Shown here in pieces: positions 24,413 to 34,040 of a DNA stretch of 64,000 bases. Positions within the stretch are counted from its first letter, which is position 1, and each line of letters begins with the position of its first letter. Origin of the DNA: CAIVAT01 sp049317265. GTDB taxonomy: Bacteria; Bacteroidota; Bacteroidia; Bacteroidales; FEN-979. The translations under genes were made by a program, and so were the position numbers. The notes below the pieces were generated by a model. That model ran no database searches. It had not been told where the DNA came from and worked only from the letters and a program-made list of their open reading frames with translations. The stretch spans positions 1 to 64,000 of the forward strand of contig JBMOIP010000019.1 in assembly GCA_049317265.1 (NCBI GenBank), read 5' to 3'.

Positions 24413-25717
24413 ATGGGAAACCTCAAAATTATTACAAATTTCATCCTCCTTGGTGCATTATTTTCATTGACGTTGCCCCTTGTTGCCCAGAAACCTGTAA
24501 AAACCTTCAAGCAGGATGATGTCTGGAGCATCTTTATCCGGGAGAAGAATGCCGCAAAACGCGACAGCATCAGCGCCCGACCCATTGAATTATACAAAGC
24601 GTATGTCGCTGTTACCCCGTTCATCGGGTACAATCCCGCTTATGGAATGCTTATCGGTGTTGGGAGCAGCATTGGCTTATACCTCGGAGATCCGAAAACC
24701 ACTCCCATCTCATCGGCAGCCGTATCGGTCAACTTCACAGCCAAATCGCAGAAAATCATCAACCTGCGAACGAATATCATCACAAGCAAGTCACATTTTT
24801 TGTTACGTGGCGATTGGCGCTACCTGATTTTTTCGCAACCAACCTATGGTTTGGGATCCGGCATCAAACACACTGATAACGCTCAATTCATTTTTTGCGA
24901 TGGCGGCCAGACAAACGACTATTCCGGGGAGACACAGCCAATCAATTATAACTACATCCGCCTTTATGAGACCTTTTTTGTGAAGATTACCCGAAAATTC
25001 TATGTCGGGCTGGGGTATTGTCTCGATGATTATTCCCGGGTGGAAGATGTCAACCTTCATCTTGATTCCACCCCGCAGAGACTTACCAGTCACTATTTAT
25101 ACTCGGTAAACAACGGCTTCAACCCTTCATACCAGGCCATGTCGGGGCTCAGCCTGGAGGTGTTGCTCGACAGCAGGGACAACACCATCCGCCCAACAAA
25201 AGGGTATCTTGCCAATGTTGCCTTCAGGCCCAATTTCAAATTTATGGGCAGCACAAGGAACAGCGTGATGCTCAACACGGAGTTCAGAACATTTATTCCG
25301 TTATCTGCAAACCGTCGTGACCACCTGGTCGGCTTCTGGTATATCGGCCAGTTCACTGAAAAAGGCAAGGTTCCGTACCTTGGCCTGCCTGCCGTCGGCT
25401 GGGATATGTACAACCGCACCGGGCGCGGCTTTATCCAGGGAAGCATCCGGGGGGTCAGCCTCGTTTATGGCGAATCGGAATACCGTTTCCCCATAAGCCG
25501 TTATACCGGTATTCTTGGTGGCGTCCTATTCGTGAATGCTACCACAGCCAGTTCGGATGACGGAACACGAAAGTTGTTCGAATATATTGACCCGGCTGCC
25601 GGAGTTGGGCTGAGGGTGATGTTCAACCGAAAAACACTTTCCAACCTTACCATCGATTGCGGGATCGGAAAAAATGGAACCGTCGGGATCTATTTCAACC
25701 TCAATGAGACCTTTTAG
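24413..25717 (+). CDS. BamA/TamA-like outer-membrane barrel, paralogue of the 37320 gene
   Basis: 434 residues. Signal peptide to LVAQ, a short periplasmic piece, then an Omp85-type barrel with LLDSRDNTIRPTKGYL near residue 245 and a final Phe (NLNETF). No POTRA repeats. It matches the 37320 gene in length and block order (PTYGLGSG, YRFPISRYT, GGVLFVN, FGIG/CGIG near the end). It converges on the tricorn-like gene (6 bases between stops) and diverges from the 23234 barrel. Role unknown; export of a partner protein is possible. Confidence 0.75.
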   Translation: MGNLKIITNFILLGALFSLTLPLVAQKPVKTFKQDDVWSIFIREKNAAKRDSISARPIELYKAYVAVTPFIGYNPAYGMLIGVGSSIGLYLGDPKTTPISSAAVSVNFTAKSQKIINLRTNIITSKSHFLLRGDWRYLIFSQPTYGLGSGIKHTDNAQFIFCDGGQTNDYSGETQPINYNYIRLYETFFVKITRKFYVGLGYCLDDYSRVEDVNLHLDSTPQRLTSHYLYSVNNGFNPSYQAMSGLSLEVLLDSRDNTIRPTKGYLANVAFRPNFKFMGSTRNSVMLNTEFRTFIPLSANRRDHLVGFWYIGQFTEKGKVPYLGLPAVGWDMYNRTGRGFIQGSIRGVSLVYGESEYRFPISRYTGILGGVLFVNATTASSDDGTRKLFEYIDPAAGVGLRVMFNRKTLSNLTIDCGIGKNGTVGIYFNLNETF

Positions 25718-25723
25718 CAAATC

Positions 25724-28700
25724 CTATTTAAGCATCTCCTTTACAGCCTCCTCGATCTGCTGATCACGGCCTGAAGATAAAACCCCCGGATCATTCGGCA
25801 CCCTGATGTCAGGTTCCATTTGGTTGTTTTCGCAGAACTTTCCATCGCCTGTGCGCCACCCGCCCATCGGGATACCGAAAACCAGCGTAGGATCTATCTG
25901 TGGCTCCCACCAAACGAAGGTGCCGGTTCCGGGAACAGGCATACCAAGGGTCATGCCCGTATTTTTCAGCTTATAGGCAACAGGGAACAGGTGGGCATCG
26001 GAATAGTTGCTCTCCCCTATCAGGACAATGGATGGTTTCACCCATTTGTCGTAAGGTTCAGAACCAATGTATTGTCCGTGCGGTACGATGTCAATGTATT
26101 TCTTTCCACTCAGGAAATCAGATAACTGCTCGTGAATATTCCCGCCGCCATTGAAACGGGTATCAATGATGATGGCCTTTTTTTCAAAGTTTCGTCCCAG
26201 CGCCTCCTCCACAACGGTCCGCATGCTTGCATCATCCATTGAACGGACATGGATATATCCCACCTTTCCGCCCGACAAACGGTCAACCTCATTGCGGCGA
26301 TTCTTCACCCAGCGATGGTACAGTAGTTCATTGGCCTCCCCGATGCCGATTGGCTTGAAGCTCTCCTCCCAACGACTGCCCGTGACAGGATCAAAGAGCG
26401 ATAACAATGTTAGTTTTCCAACCTTACGGTTCAGCATGGAATAAAAATCGAGCGAGTCAGTAATATTTTCTCCATCCACCTTTTCGAGGATGCACCCTGG
26501 TTTGACTTTGGTTTCGGACCTGTCGAGCGGACTTCCTTCAACAACCTCCATGATTTTCAATCCGGGTCCTTTAAAATCGTAGTCAAAGAAAAGCCCGAGA
26601 TCGGCTGTTTGGTCAACATTGGGTCGGTTTGCCCTGTAACCGCACCCGGTATGGGAAGCATTCATCTCTCCGAGCATCTCACTCAGCATCTCTGCAAAAT
26701 CGTAATTATTGCTGACATAAGGAAGGAACTTCCTGTAGGCCGTATAATAATAATCCCAGTCAACCCCCTGCATATCCTCCACATAGAATTTCGCCTTGAA
26801 TTGCCTCCACGAGTGATCGAAGATATAACTGCGCTCCTCAGCAGGTTTCAGCAGCATCTCGCCACTGGTCTTCAGCGGTTCTGACTTACCTCCCTCTACT
26901 TCCACTTTCATGGGTTTCCCGTCGGCAAAGAGCAGGATGAACTTCCCGTCAGCTGACAACTCCATCCCTGCCCTTTTCAGCCCGAGTTTAGCCAGTACTT
27001 TCTCTTCATGGGTTCTCAGATCGGCAACCCAGAGATCGTTGTCCTTTTCAAAACTGGTGAGGTAGAACAATTTTTCGCAATCCTTTGAAAGGAGCCAATC
27101 CCTGACACCAGAAGTATGAAGGGTAAGCTTCGACTTGCGATCAGAAAGGTTGTCCCAGTCGATCTTAACGTTCACGGAATCTTTTTTTGACCCGGAGGCC
27201 GTGTCAGCCTTTTTTTTCTGTGCATCAGCCGGTTTATCCTTCTCCTCCTTTTTCTTCTTCTCCTTCTCTGCCTTCTCTTCCTGGTCCTTTACCAGCGCCA
27301 GTTCCTCTTTTGAGAGTTTGAAACGGTCAAAACCGGCTTTTGTAAAAAACATGGCATATACATCATTGCTTGAGAGATTTCCTCCCTGTTCGCGGTCGCT
27401 GTTCCGGTCACTGCCCCAGATCATCATCTTTCCATCGACAGACCATTTGGGAATATAGTCATCATAGCCGCTGAGGGTGAGATTTTTAATCTCTCCCTTG
27501 CCATCGGAGGAGACGAGTCCCACCTCCGGGCTGAAGATCCTGTCGGGGAAGGCAAAATTTACGAGGAACCACTTCCCGTCGGGCGACCATTGATAATACT
27601 GGTCTCCGTCGGCATAGGAGTAGTTGACATTCGCCGGCATGATCATCCTCGTCTGTTTTGTAGCAAGGTTGACCACCTTCAGAACCACCCTGTTTTCGAG
27701 GTAGGCAACCTCTTTGCCATCGGGAGAATATTCCGGCTGAAACTCCTCTGCCGCTGTGGCAATCACCGGCTCGGTTTTCAGAACCGTGGAGGCATAGAAA
27801 TAGGGCTCCTCCTTGCGAACGATAGAGGTGGCGTATACATTCCAGCTCTGGTTTACTTCTGCTGCATACACGAGGGAACGTCCATCGGGACTGAAGCTCA
27901 CGCTTCGCTCCTGGTATGGAGTATTGGTGATACGCTTTGTAAAACCTCCGTCGACACTGCTCACAAAGACTTCACCATGAAACACATAGGCGTATTCCTT
28001 TCCATTGGAAGAAAGTCTTATTTCTGTAAACCCGTCATTTACGGGAACAATCTTCTCCTGGGCAGTCCGGCCATCTGCAAATATTTTAACAGGCACCTTT
28101 ACCGGTTCTCCGCCAGGTTGCATGGTATATATCTCTCCGTCAAAAGTAAAGCAGAGCGTATTCTTTCCCGACCGGCTCAAAAACCTTACCGGGTGCTTTG
28201 AGAAATGGGTCAGGGCAGTCGATTTGGAGGGATCGCTCACCGAGCTCCTGTAAACATTGAAGGATCCGCTCTGTTCGCTGAGATAAAAAAAATCGTTGTC
28301 GTTGGCATCAAAAACCGGGTTCCTGTCCTCCCCCTTGAACCGGGTCAATTGGGTGTATTGTTTTTTGGCAAAATCATACAACCATATATCCCTGGCAATG
28401 GCAGAAGTATGGTGTTTCCTCCACTCATTCTCATATCCCTTGATATCCTCAAATATAATTTTGTCGCCCGTGGATGACGGACATGCCTGGAGGGCCGGAG
28501 TCGGCATCAGCATGGAGACCTTGCCACCGGCAACCGGCACAGAATAAAGCTCATTCATCAGGGAGATCGGAAACTGGGCGTTTGTTACCACATCCTGCCG
28601 GTAAGCCATGAAGATGACATCCTTGTTATTGGCTGTGAAATTGCACGGCACCTCTTTGTTTGAATGGAAAGTCAGCCTCTTTGCTTCACCCCCTGTTGAC

Positions 28701-28981
28701 GGGATTATAAAGACGTCAAAGTTTCCGTTCCGGTCTGAGGCAAAGGCAATATTTTTCCCGTCATGACTCCACACCGGGGCATATTCATACGACTCGGTCA
28801 GTGTGAGCGGAACAGCCGTACCGCCAGCAGAAGGAACCGACCAGATATCCCCTTTATAGCAAAAAAGGATAGTTTGCCCGTCGGGAGAGATGGATGTATA
28901 CCGCATCCATAATGGATTTTCCTGGCAAAAGGAAGTCAAAGTTATTGCCAGAAGAAAAACAGCAATCATGTATCTTTTCAT
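25724..28981 (-). CDS. Tricorn-like S41 peptidase
   Basis: 1085 residues from ATG 28981 (MKRYMIAVFLLAITLTSFCQ, a signal peptide); the frame to 29026 adds residues without support. Order: WD40-like PD40 propeller repeats (about 20-600, many SPDGQ/SPDGR motifs), a Lys/Glu-rich linker (about 580-630) carrying a coiled charged run, a PDZ domain with GLKIMEVVEGSPLD, and the S41 domain with TRFNGGGNIHEQL and the Ser of GESNYSDAHLFP near the end. Unlike the archaeal tricorn, this bacterial form is exported. It probably degrades peptides in the periplasm or outside. High confidence in family, substrate unknown. Confidence 0.9.
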   Translation of the reverse strand: MKRYMIAVFLLAITLTSFCQENPLWMRYTSISPDGQTILFCYKGDIWSVPSAGGTAVPLTLTESYEYAPVWSHDGKNIAFASDRNGNFDVFIIPSTGGEAKRLTFHSNKEVPCNFTANNKDVIFMAYRQDVVTNAQFPISLMNELYSVPVAGGKVSMLMPTPALQACPSSTGDKIIFEDIKGYENEWRKHHTSAIARDIWLYDFAKKQYTQLTRFKGEDRNPVFDANDNDFFYLSEQSGSFNVYRSSVSDPSKSTALTHFSKHPVRFLSRSGKNTLCFTFDGEIYTMQPGGEPVKVPVKIFADGRTAQEKIVPVNDGFTEIRLSSNGKEYAYVFHGEVFVSSVDGGFTKRITNTPYQERSVSFSPDGRSLVYAAEVNQSWNVYATSIVRKEEPYFYASTVLKTEPVIATAAEEFQPEYSPDGKEVAYLENRVVLKVVNLATKQTRMIMPANVNYSYADGDQYYQWSPDGKWFLVNFAFPDRIFSPEVGLVSSDGKGEIKNLTLSGYDDYIPKWSVDGKMMIWGSDRNSDREQGGNLSSNDVYAMFFTKAGFDRFKLSKEELALVKDQEEKAEKEKKKKEEKDKPADAQKKKADTASGSKKDSVNVKIDWDNLSDRKSKLTLHTSGVRDWLLSKDCEKLFYLTSFEKDNDLWVADLRTHEEKVLAKLGLKRAGMELSADGKFILLFADGKPMKVEVEGGKSEPLKTSGEMLLKPAEERSYIFDHSWRQFKAKFYVEDMQGVDWDYYYTAYRKFLPYVSNNYDFAEMLSEMLGEMNASHTGCGYRANRPNVDQTADLGLFFDYDFKGPGLKIMEVVEGSPLDRSETKVKPGCILEKVDGENITDSLDFYSMLNRKVGKLTLLSLFDPVTGSRWEESFKPIGIGEANELLYHRWVKNRRNEVDRLSGGKVGYIHVRSMDDASMRTVVEEALGRNFEKKAIIIDTRFNGGGNIHEQLSDFLSGKKYIDIVPHGQYIGSEPYDKWVKPSIVLIGESNYSDAHLFPVAYKLKNTGMTLGMPVPGTGTFVWWEPQIDPTLVFGIPMGGWRTGDGKFCENNQMEPDIRVPNDPGVLSSGRDQQIEEAVKEMLK

Positions 28982-29053
28982 AGAATTTTGGTTAAAAGTG
29001 TTATTAAAAATTGACAGGTCCTGCACACCCGAATTCCAACAATCGTGTTTCAG

Positions 29054-29647
29054 TTAAAGTCTTACTGCACAAAAAACCTGTAGTGAATAGATCCAGTCAT
29101 CCGTCTTGCCATAATTCAGAAATTTCAACTCTCCTCCCACCTGCCAGTGTTTTGATAATGGGTAAATGTATGAAGCGGAGAATTGGAAATTTGAAAAGGA
29201 GATGATCGTGCTGGAGATGGTATGATCGATACCGGATACCTTGTTGAACATGGCGGCAAGCCCTGCGCCGGCGCTGAGATAAAACCGGTCGACAATCCTC
29301 ATCCTGGCCGCAAGGAGCAATGGCATGGCCGACATGGTTGCAAAACCCGAGGTGGGTGCATCAGTTCCCGATTTCACTTTATACAGCCTGTAGAACCCGG
29401 TTTCAAGACCAAGGCTCAGGCGGTGCTCCGGTTCCCAGAAGAACCGCAAGGAAAGGCCGGGAGAGTTGATGGTCGCCAGGTCTGCTCCGATGTCAAGGGT
29501 ATTGATGTAATGAACCCATCCAAGACCAATTGCCAGGGAGTAATGGTTAATCTTTTCTCCGGGTCCGGGATTTGCAGGTTCCTGCGCCGACACTCCGGGG
29601 GCCAGGAAGAGCGTTAACCAGCAAAGAACAATAAGTTTTTTTACCAT
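29054..29647 (-). CDS. Outer-membrane beta-barrel protein
   Basis: 197 residues with signal peptide to VSAQ. Barrel strands such as YSLAIGLGWVHYI, SLGLETGFYRLY, FYLSAGAGLAAMF and LKFLNYG can be seen; the end is SLQVFCAVRL. General Bacteroidota barrel, function unknown. It is 5 bases downstream of the phosphodiesterase gene in the same direction, so it is the last gene of that unit. Confidence 0.7.
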   Translation of the reverse strand: MVKKLIVLCWLTLFLAPGVSAQEPANPGPGEKINHYSLAIGLGWVHYINTLDIGADLATINSPGLSLRFFWEPEHRLSLGLETGFYRLYKVKSGTDAPTSGFATMSAMPLLLAARMRIVDRFYLSAGAGLAAMFNKVSGIDHTISSTIISFSNFQFSASYIYPLSKHWQVGGELKFLNYGKTDDWIYSLQVFCAVRL

Positions 29648-29652
29648 GGTGG

Positions 29653-30897
29653 TTATTGGATATAGTGATAATATTCAACAATGTAAGGATAGTTGGTAAG
29701 AAGTCCGTCAAAATGACCCGTTTTGAGATACTCCCTGATCCACTGAACCTGGTCGATGGTCCAGCACAATGCAAGGCGGCCTTCGCTTTGCATTTGAAGT
29801 ACAAGGTCATTCTGGGTGCCGAGGGTCCATCTTGGCGCCCATACGGCCGAATTGACTTTGTGCACATCATCCACCGTAAGTTCACACAGGGAGGGAATAT
29901 CCTGGTAACCCGGATAGGTCATCAGGTCGTTGAGCACATCGGTCGAAGGGATTCCCACTACCACCTTGAGATCACGGTTCTTGCTCTGTGCACGCGCCAG
30001 TATCCGCTGCTGGATCGGGATCACTTTTGCCATGGCGCCGCTGCTCTCCTTCATGTCGAGGTAGACGAACCTGAGCCTGGTGCTGTCCACCACGAAATTC
30101 AGGGCATCTTCGAGGGTCGGTATTTTCTCCCCGTGTATGAGTCTGACGAAGGCGGAGAGCTGGGCCCAGGTGTAGTTCTCAATGGGTCCTGCCAATGGTC
30201 CCTTCTTGGTCTCCCTGATGTTGATGTCGGGATCATGGTAAAGAAAAACAACACCATCGCTCGATAACCGTACATCCACTTCAATTCCGTTGGACCCCAG
30301 GCGTTCAGTAAAGTTGATCATTTCAATGCTGTTCTCCGATACAGGAAGCCGGTCGGATGTTCTTCCTCCTGACCGGTGGGCAAGAATATAGAATTCAGCA
30401 TTTTTCACCTTATCGGAAAATGGTCTTAGATACTTCAGTACCAGTGCCTGGTCTACAATCCCGGGTTTCTCCCCGAAACCTCCGCGGATGATAACGTTAG
30501 GACTGGTTGTGCCGGCAATAATGGAGGATCCTCCCTCCTCCCTGGCAATATAGAGTGCGGCCAGCCCGGTTTCGTCCGAATATCCGTTTCTCCAATAGCC
30601 TTGTAAAAGAATCACAGAATCAAGTTGCCCGGTCTTGAGCACGAAATATTTGCCATTGTTGCAGGCCAGCGAGATCCCGTAACGGTTCCATTTCAATACA
30701 ACGTTTTCTCCGAAAAATCCGGAGCCTGTGGTAACCTGGTAAATCCCCTCCATCACCGGTTCCGACAAAGCCGGTAAAGGGATGGTTTCGTTCATGAGGG
30801 AGTTGGGCCCGGAGGATGGAATGGGAACCGTTGTATCCTTATTGCACCCGGCCAATGCTACCACCAGAACAAAAAGTGTCAATATTTTGATTTTCAT
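29653..30897 (-). CDS. Glycerophosphodiester phosphodiesterase family lipoprotein
   Basis: 414 residues. Lipobox VALAGC (Cys18). The C-terminal 250 residues form a GDPD TIM barrel: AHRSGG, a following ENSIEM, EVDVRLSSDGVVFLYHD with metal-binding Glu/Asp and the second His, then EKIPTLEDAL. These residues hydrolyse glycerophosphodiesters to glycerol-3-phosphate and an alcohol. The N-terminal 150 residues are a beta-rich extension without a known domain. It overlaps the start of the upstream gene by four bases (ATGA, 30894-30897). Periplasmic, membrane attached. Confidence 0.88.
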   Translation of the reverse strand: MKIKILTLFVLVVALAGCNKDTTVPIPSSGPNSLMNETIPLPALSEPVMEGIYQVTTGSGFFGENVVLKWNRYGISLACNNGKYFVLKTGQLDSVILLQGYWRNGYSDETGLAALYIAREEGGSSIIAGTTSPNVIIRGGFGEKPGIVDQALVLKYLRPFSDKVKNAEFYILAHRSGGRTSDRLPVSENSIEMINFTERLGSNGIEVDVRLSSDGVVFLYHDPDINIRETKKGPLAGPIENYTWAQLSAFVRLIHGEKIPTLEDALNFVVDSTRLRFVYLDMKESSGAMAKVIPIQQRILARAQSKNRDLKVVVGIPSTDVLNDLMTYPGYQDIPSLCELTVDDVHKVNSAVWAPRWTLGTQNDLVLQMQSEGRLALCWTIDQVQWIREYLKTGHFDGLLTNYPYIVEYYHYIQ

Positions 30898-31625
30898 AAT
30901 ATCCAGATAAATGAAAGTTCGGGAATGTGATAATAGCGGTTAAATGTGGAAAACAGCATCCAGGTTGGCCAGTAGAATTTTTCATAACTGTCTTTGAACC
31001 CGATGATAAAAACATGATTCTTCCATAAACGCTGCTCAATATAAATGGCTGCAGTATATCCATTGAAAAAATTCTTTGTATGCGAAATCTCGTTTTCCCC
31101 GGTGGTCTGCGATAGACTCGCCAGTGTCACCAACTCTCCTTTGGCAGTAAATGCCATCTTTTTTAATTTATAGCCCAGTGAAATGTTGGGATAGTGGATC
31201 CAGACCTTTGATTTATTGTCGAATCCAAACTGGTGAAGCTGACCATAGCTGAAGGCAAGGTCCCATCCTAATTTCACCCCAAAATTCTTATAATTAAAAC
31301 TCAGACGTGGTCCAAGGGCGAATTGATTCGAAACGATTACCGTAGAGATATCGCCTTCAAGTGAGAATTTCCATGGGAGACCAAAGGTCATATGGAAATT
31401 TGCAAGGGGCCCCTCATAGGCGTTTTCCATCAGGTCGTAAGGTGGTTTGACAAGCAGCAACCCGGCCGAAACCTGGAATCCCCACTTTTCAGGCTGATGG
31501 GGAAACTGCATGCTTGACCGGGTGATGTCAAAGGTGTCATGCTTTGCCTGTTCCTGCCCCAATGAAGCAAAGGAAACGAGAAAACAGGCAATGACTACCA
31601 AACCCTTTTTGGGAAATATATTCAT
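30894..31625 (-). CDS. Hypothetical outer-membrane barrel-like protein
   Basis: 243 residues with a signal peptide to SFASLGQ. The rest has strands with Tyr/Phe/Gly alternation (WGFQVSAGLLLV, FALGPRLSFNYKNFGVKLGWDLAFSYG, NISLGYKLKKMAFTAKGELV) and ends IPELSFIWIL, a hydrophobic last strand. Consistent with a barrel of the 14-strand size. It overlaps the phosphodiesterase gene and is likely the first gene of a three-gene unit. No family recognised by name. Confidence 0.65.
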   Translation of the reverse strand: MNIFPKKGLVVIACFLVSFASLGQEQAKHDTFDITRSSMQFPHQPEKWGFQVSAGLLLVKPPYDLMENAYEGPLANFHMTFGLPWKFSLEGDISTVIVSNQFALGPRLSFNYKNFGVKLGWDLAFSYGQLHQFGFDNKSKVWIHYPNISLGYKLKKMAFTAKGELVTLASLSQTTGENEISHTKNFFNGYTAAIYIEQRLWKNHVFIIGFKDSYEKFYWPTWMLFSTFNRYYHIPELSFIWIL

Positions 31626-31656
31626 GATATTACTATTTATTGAGCGTTTAGCTGAA

Positions 31657-31680
31657 CTTTGTGTCCTGGTGTCTTTGTGG
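31657..31680. repeat. Three tandem 8-bp units
   Basis: CTTTGTGT, CCTGGTGT, CTTTGTGG without gaps, in the spacer before the MscS gene and between divergent genes. One of a set of 7/8-bp arrays in this window. Confidence 0.7.
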
Positions 31681-31820
31681 CAAAAAAGACCGGGTAACGA
31701 AGAGCATCATTCTTAAAGCATTTCAAAAGTATAAAACATTTTGAATAATCAACTAAAAAGAGGCCCAAATAGCACAACGCCTGATTCATTTTTTAGTTAA
31801 TTTGGCTCCCGATTGGAACA

Positions 31821-33485
31821 ATGTCCACTATGAAACGATACGGATTGCTTTTTACCCTGTTCACCTTCATCCTGCTGAACACTCAAACGGCTGCACTGGC
31901 AGTTTCAGATACTGCTCATTCGACCAGGAGCAAATCGGCTGATTCGCTTGGCAAACGTCCAAAAGGAGCCATGGTAAGGCCTTTTGGAGGCCGGATTTTC
32001 AACATTTATACCAGGATCGGCCCCTTTACCCCCGACGAAAGGGCGAAGGCTGTAGAAGAGAAACTCAAAAAAATAGCAGCAGATCCATTTTTCAGAGGTG
32101 ATTCAATCAAACTGTTCGAAAGCGAAACCAGTTATGATGTAATGTACGGGGAAATGGTGATCACCTCCGTGGATGAACGCGATGCGATGGCTGAAGGAAC
32201 ATCCATGGAACTTGTTGCCAAAGCCCGCAGGGCAAAGATCATTTATGCCATTCAAAACTACAGGACGGTGACCAGCTTTGGTGCAATCCTCAAGAATGTG
32301 GGCATCTCCTTTGCAATTTTAATGGTGCTGATCATCCTCATCAACCTGATCAACAAGTTGTTTCGGTTATTGAACAGCAAGGCCGACAAGTGGCGGGACA
32401 GGATCATGAAAGGTATGCACCTGAAAGAGTATGAGTTTTTCAACCGCCAACGGCAGCTGTCCATCGTTCTCCTATTTTTTAGTATAGCCAAATGGATCAC
32501 GATCCTGTTTCTGCTTGTCATTACACTGATCACTATTTTCTACCTGTTACCATGGACCAAAGCATTCAGTATCAGTATACTTGGCACTTTTATTACTCCT
32601 CTTAAAAATATTGTAACGGGCTTTTGGAATTATGTGCCCAACCTCATAACCATCATTGTAATCCTCATCGTTGCACGTCTGGTGATCCGATTCTTCAAAT
32701 TCCTCAAAGTTGAAATTGAAAAAGAGACCCTGAAGATTCCGGGATTCTATGCCGACTGGGCCCTGCCAACTTTCAACATCTTCAGGGTCTTGATCATCGG
32801 GTTTACCATGGTGGCCATCTGGCCATTTCTGCCGGGCTCCGACTCCCAGGTTTTCCAGGGGGTTTCTGTATTCTTCGGATTGGTGTTCTCCCTTACATCC
32901 GCCAGTGCGCTTTCCAATTTTATGGCAGGCCTGACGATCACCTATACCCGCTCGTTCAAACTGGGTGACCGTGTGAAAATTGACCAGGTAACCGGTGATA
33001 TCGTTGAAAAATCGATGCTGGTAACGAAAATAAGGACGATTAAAAATGAGGAGATCACTGTTCCGAACGCAAAAATCATGAGTACCGAGGTGATCAACTA
33101 CAGCACCTGTGCCCAGGAGAGGGGGCTCATCCTGCACACCACGGTCACCATCGGGTATGATGTTCCCTGGCGGCAAATCAACCAGCTGCTGATTGATGCA
33201 GCGTTGAACACCAGCCGGATATTGAAGGAACCCGCACCTTTTGTGTTACAAACATCCCTGGACGATAATTATCCGACCTACCAGCTGAATGCCTATACCC
33301 GTTCGCCCAATGAAATGGCCGACATCTTTTCCCAGTTGCATCAGAACATCCAGGACTCCTTTAACCATGCCGGGGTGGAGATCATGTCGCCACATTACAG
33401 TGCACTCCGTGACGGAAATACCATTGCAATCCCTGAGGAATACAGGGCCAAAGATTACAAGTCCCCCGGATTCAGGATGGAGTGA
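31821..33485 (+). CDS. MscS-type mechanosensitive channel
   Basis: 554 residues from ATG 31821 (an ATG at 31830 is also in frame). The first 40 residues are a signal or first membrane segment, then about 120 periplasmic residues, five or more membrane helices, and the MscS core with SALSNFMAGLTITYTRSFKLGDRVKI (about 365-390), the pore helix and the beta domain (VTGDIVEKSMLVTKIRTIKNEEITVPNAK). The channel opens under membrane tension to release small solutes on osmotic down-shock. The extra N-terminal domain makes it a large member. Confidence 0.9.
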   Translation: MSTMKRYGLLFTLFTFILLNTQTAALAVSDTAHSTRSKSADSLGKRPKGAMVRPFGGRIFNIYTRIGPFTPDERAKAVEEKLKKIAADPFFRGDSIKLFESETSYDVMYGEMVITSVDERDAMAEGTSMELVAKARRAKIIYAIQNYRTVTSFGAILKNVGISFAILMVLIILINLINKLFRLLNSKADKWRDRIMKGMHLKEYEFFNRQRQLSIVLLFFSIAKWITILFLLVITLITIFYLLPWTKAFSISILGTFITPLKNIVTGFWNYVPNLITIIVILIVARLVIRFFKFLKVEIEKETLKIPGFYADWALPTFNIFRVLIIGFTMVAIWPFLPGSDSQVFQGVSVFFGLVFSLTSASALSNFMAGLTITYTRSFKLGDRVKIDQVTGDIVEKSMLVTKIRTIKNEEITVPNAKIMSTEVINYSTCAQERGLILHTTVTIGYDVPWRQINQLLIDAALNTSRILKEPAPFVLQTSLDDNYPTYQLNAYTRSPNEMADIFSQLHQNIQDSFNHAGVEIMSPHYSALRDGNTIAIPEEYRAKDYKSPGFRME

Positions 33486-33495
33486 CCAGGCTGGC

Positions 33496-34011
33496 TTATT
33501 GGGAAATAACTTTATGCGCCTTCCGCTTTCGGTGCGACCGTTGCTTGAAATCATTGGAGAGCACACTGATGTTGCCATCAACTTCGAACACCGCAAGGTC
33601 AACTTCCTCCACTGACGCCACGCCGTGCTCCCTGATCGCCTGCACCACCTCTGCTTCCGTTATTCCCGCCATCCGGAGGTGGGAAGGGATCATCTTCCCA
33701 TGGTATACCAGCATGATGGCATCACCCTGTACGAGCTTGCCGAATTTTGGAAATTTAAGCTGCAGTTGCTTCAGAATATAGTTGACCGAAAACAGGGCCA
33801 ATGCCGCGGCAATTCCCCCTAAAAGGGTTTCATTGCCCAATACCATGGCATTTTGAACGGCATTGCTGATGAGCAGGATGAAGACAAGGTCGAAAACCGA
33901 AAGCTGCGACAACTCCTTTTTCCCGAATAGACGAATGGCAAAAATGATAAAAAGGTAGACCGCAACAGAGCTGAGAACGATCTTCAGGTAAGGATTGTGA
34001 AAGAATTCCAT
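33496..34011 (-). CDS. DUF421 (YetF-like) membrane protein
   Basis: 171 residues from ATG 34011 (MEFFHNPYLKIV); the frame to 34038 is unsupported. Three N-terminal membrane helices (about 10-90; KELSQLSVFDLVFILLISNAVQNA is the DUF421 signature) and a soluble C-terminal domain (GDAIMLVYHGKMIPSHLRMAGITEAEVVQAIREHGVASVEEVDLAVFEVDG). Function is unknown; the family is often seen near stress genes. It follows the LytTR regulator gene by 29 bases in the same direction and converges with the MscS gene (10 bases between stops). Confidence 0.85.
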   Translation of the reverse strand: MEFFHNPYLKIVLSSVAVYLFIIFAIRLFGKKELSQLSVFDLVFILLISNAVQNAMVLGNETLLGGIAAALALFSVNYILKQLQLKFPKFGKLVQGDAIMLVYHGKMIPSHLRMAGITEAEVVQAIREHGVASVEEVDLAVFEVDGNISVLSNDFKQRSHRKRKAHKVISQ

Positions 34012-34040
34012 GGATGTAAATTTTGCTAAAGATAGCAAAT

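Noticed and set aside
27590..28201. 203-residue plus-strand frame opposite the tricorn-like gene
   Set aside because: Shadow of the PD40 repeats in the real gene; no motif or ribosome site.
32547..33176. 209-residue minus-strand frame opposite the MscS gene
   Set aside because: Low-complexity shadow of the MscS gene with no domain, signal or upstream promoter.
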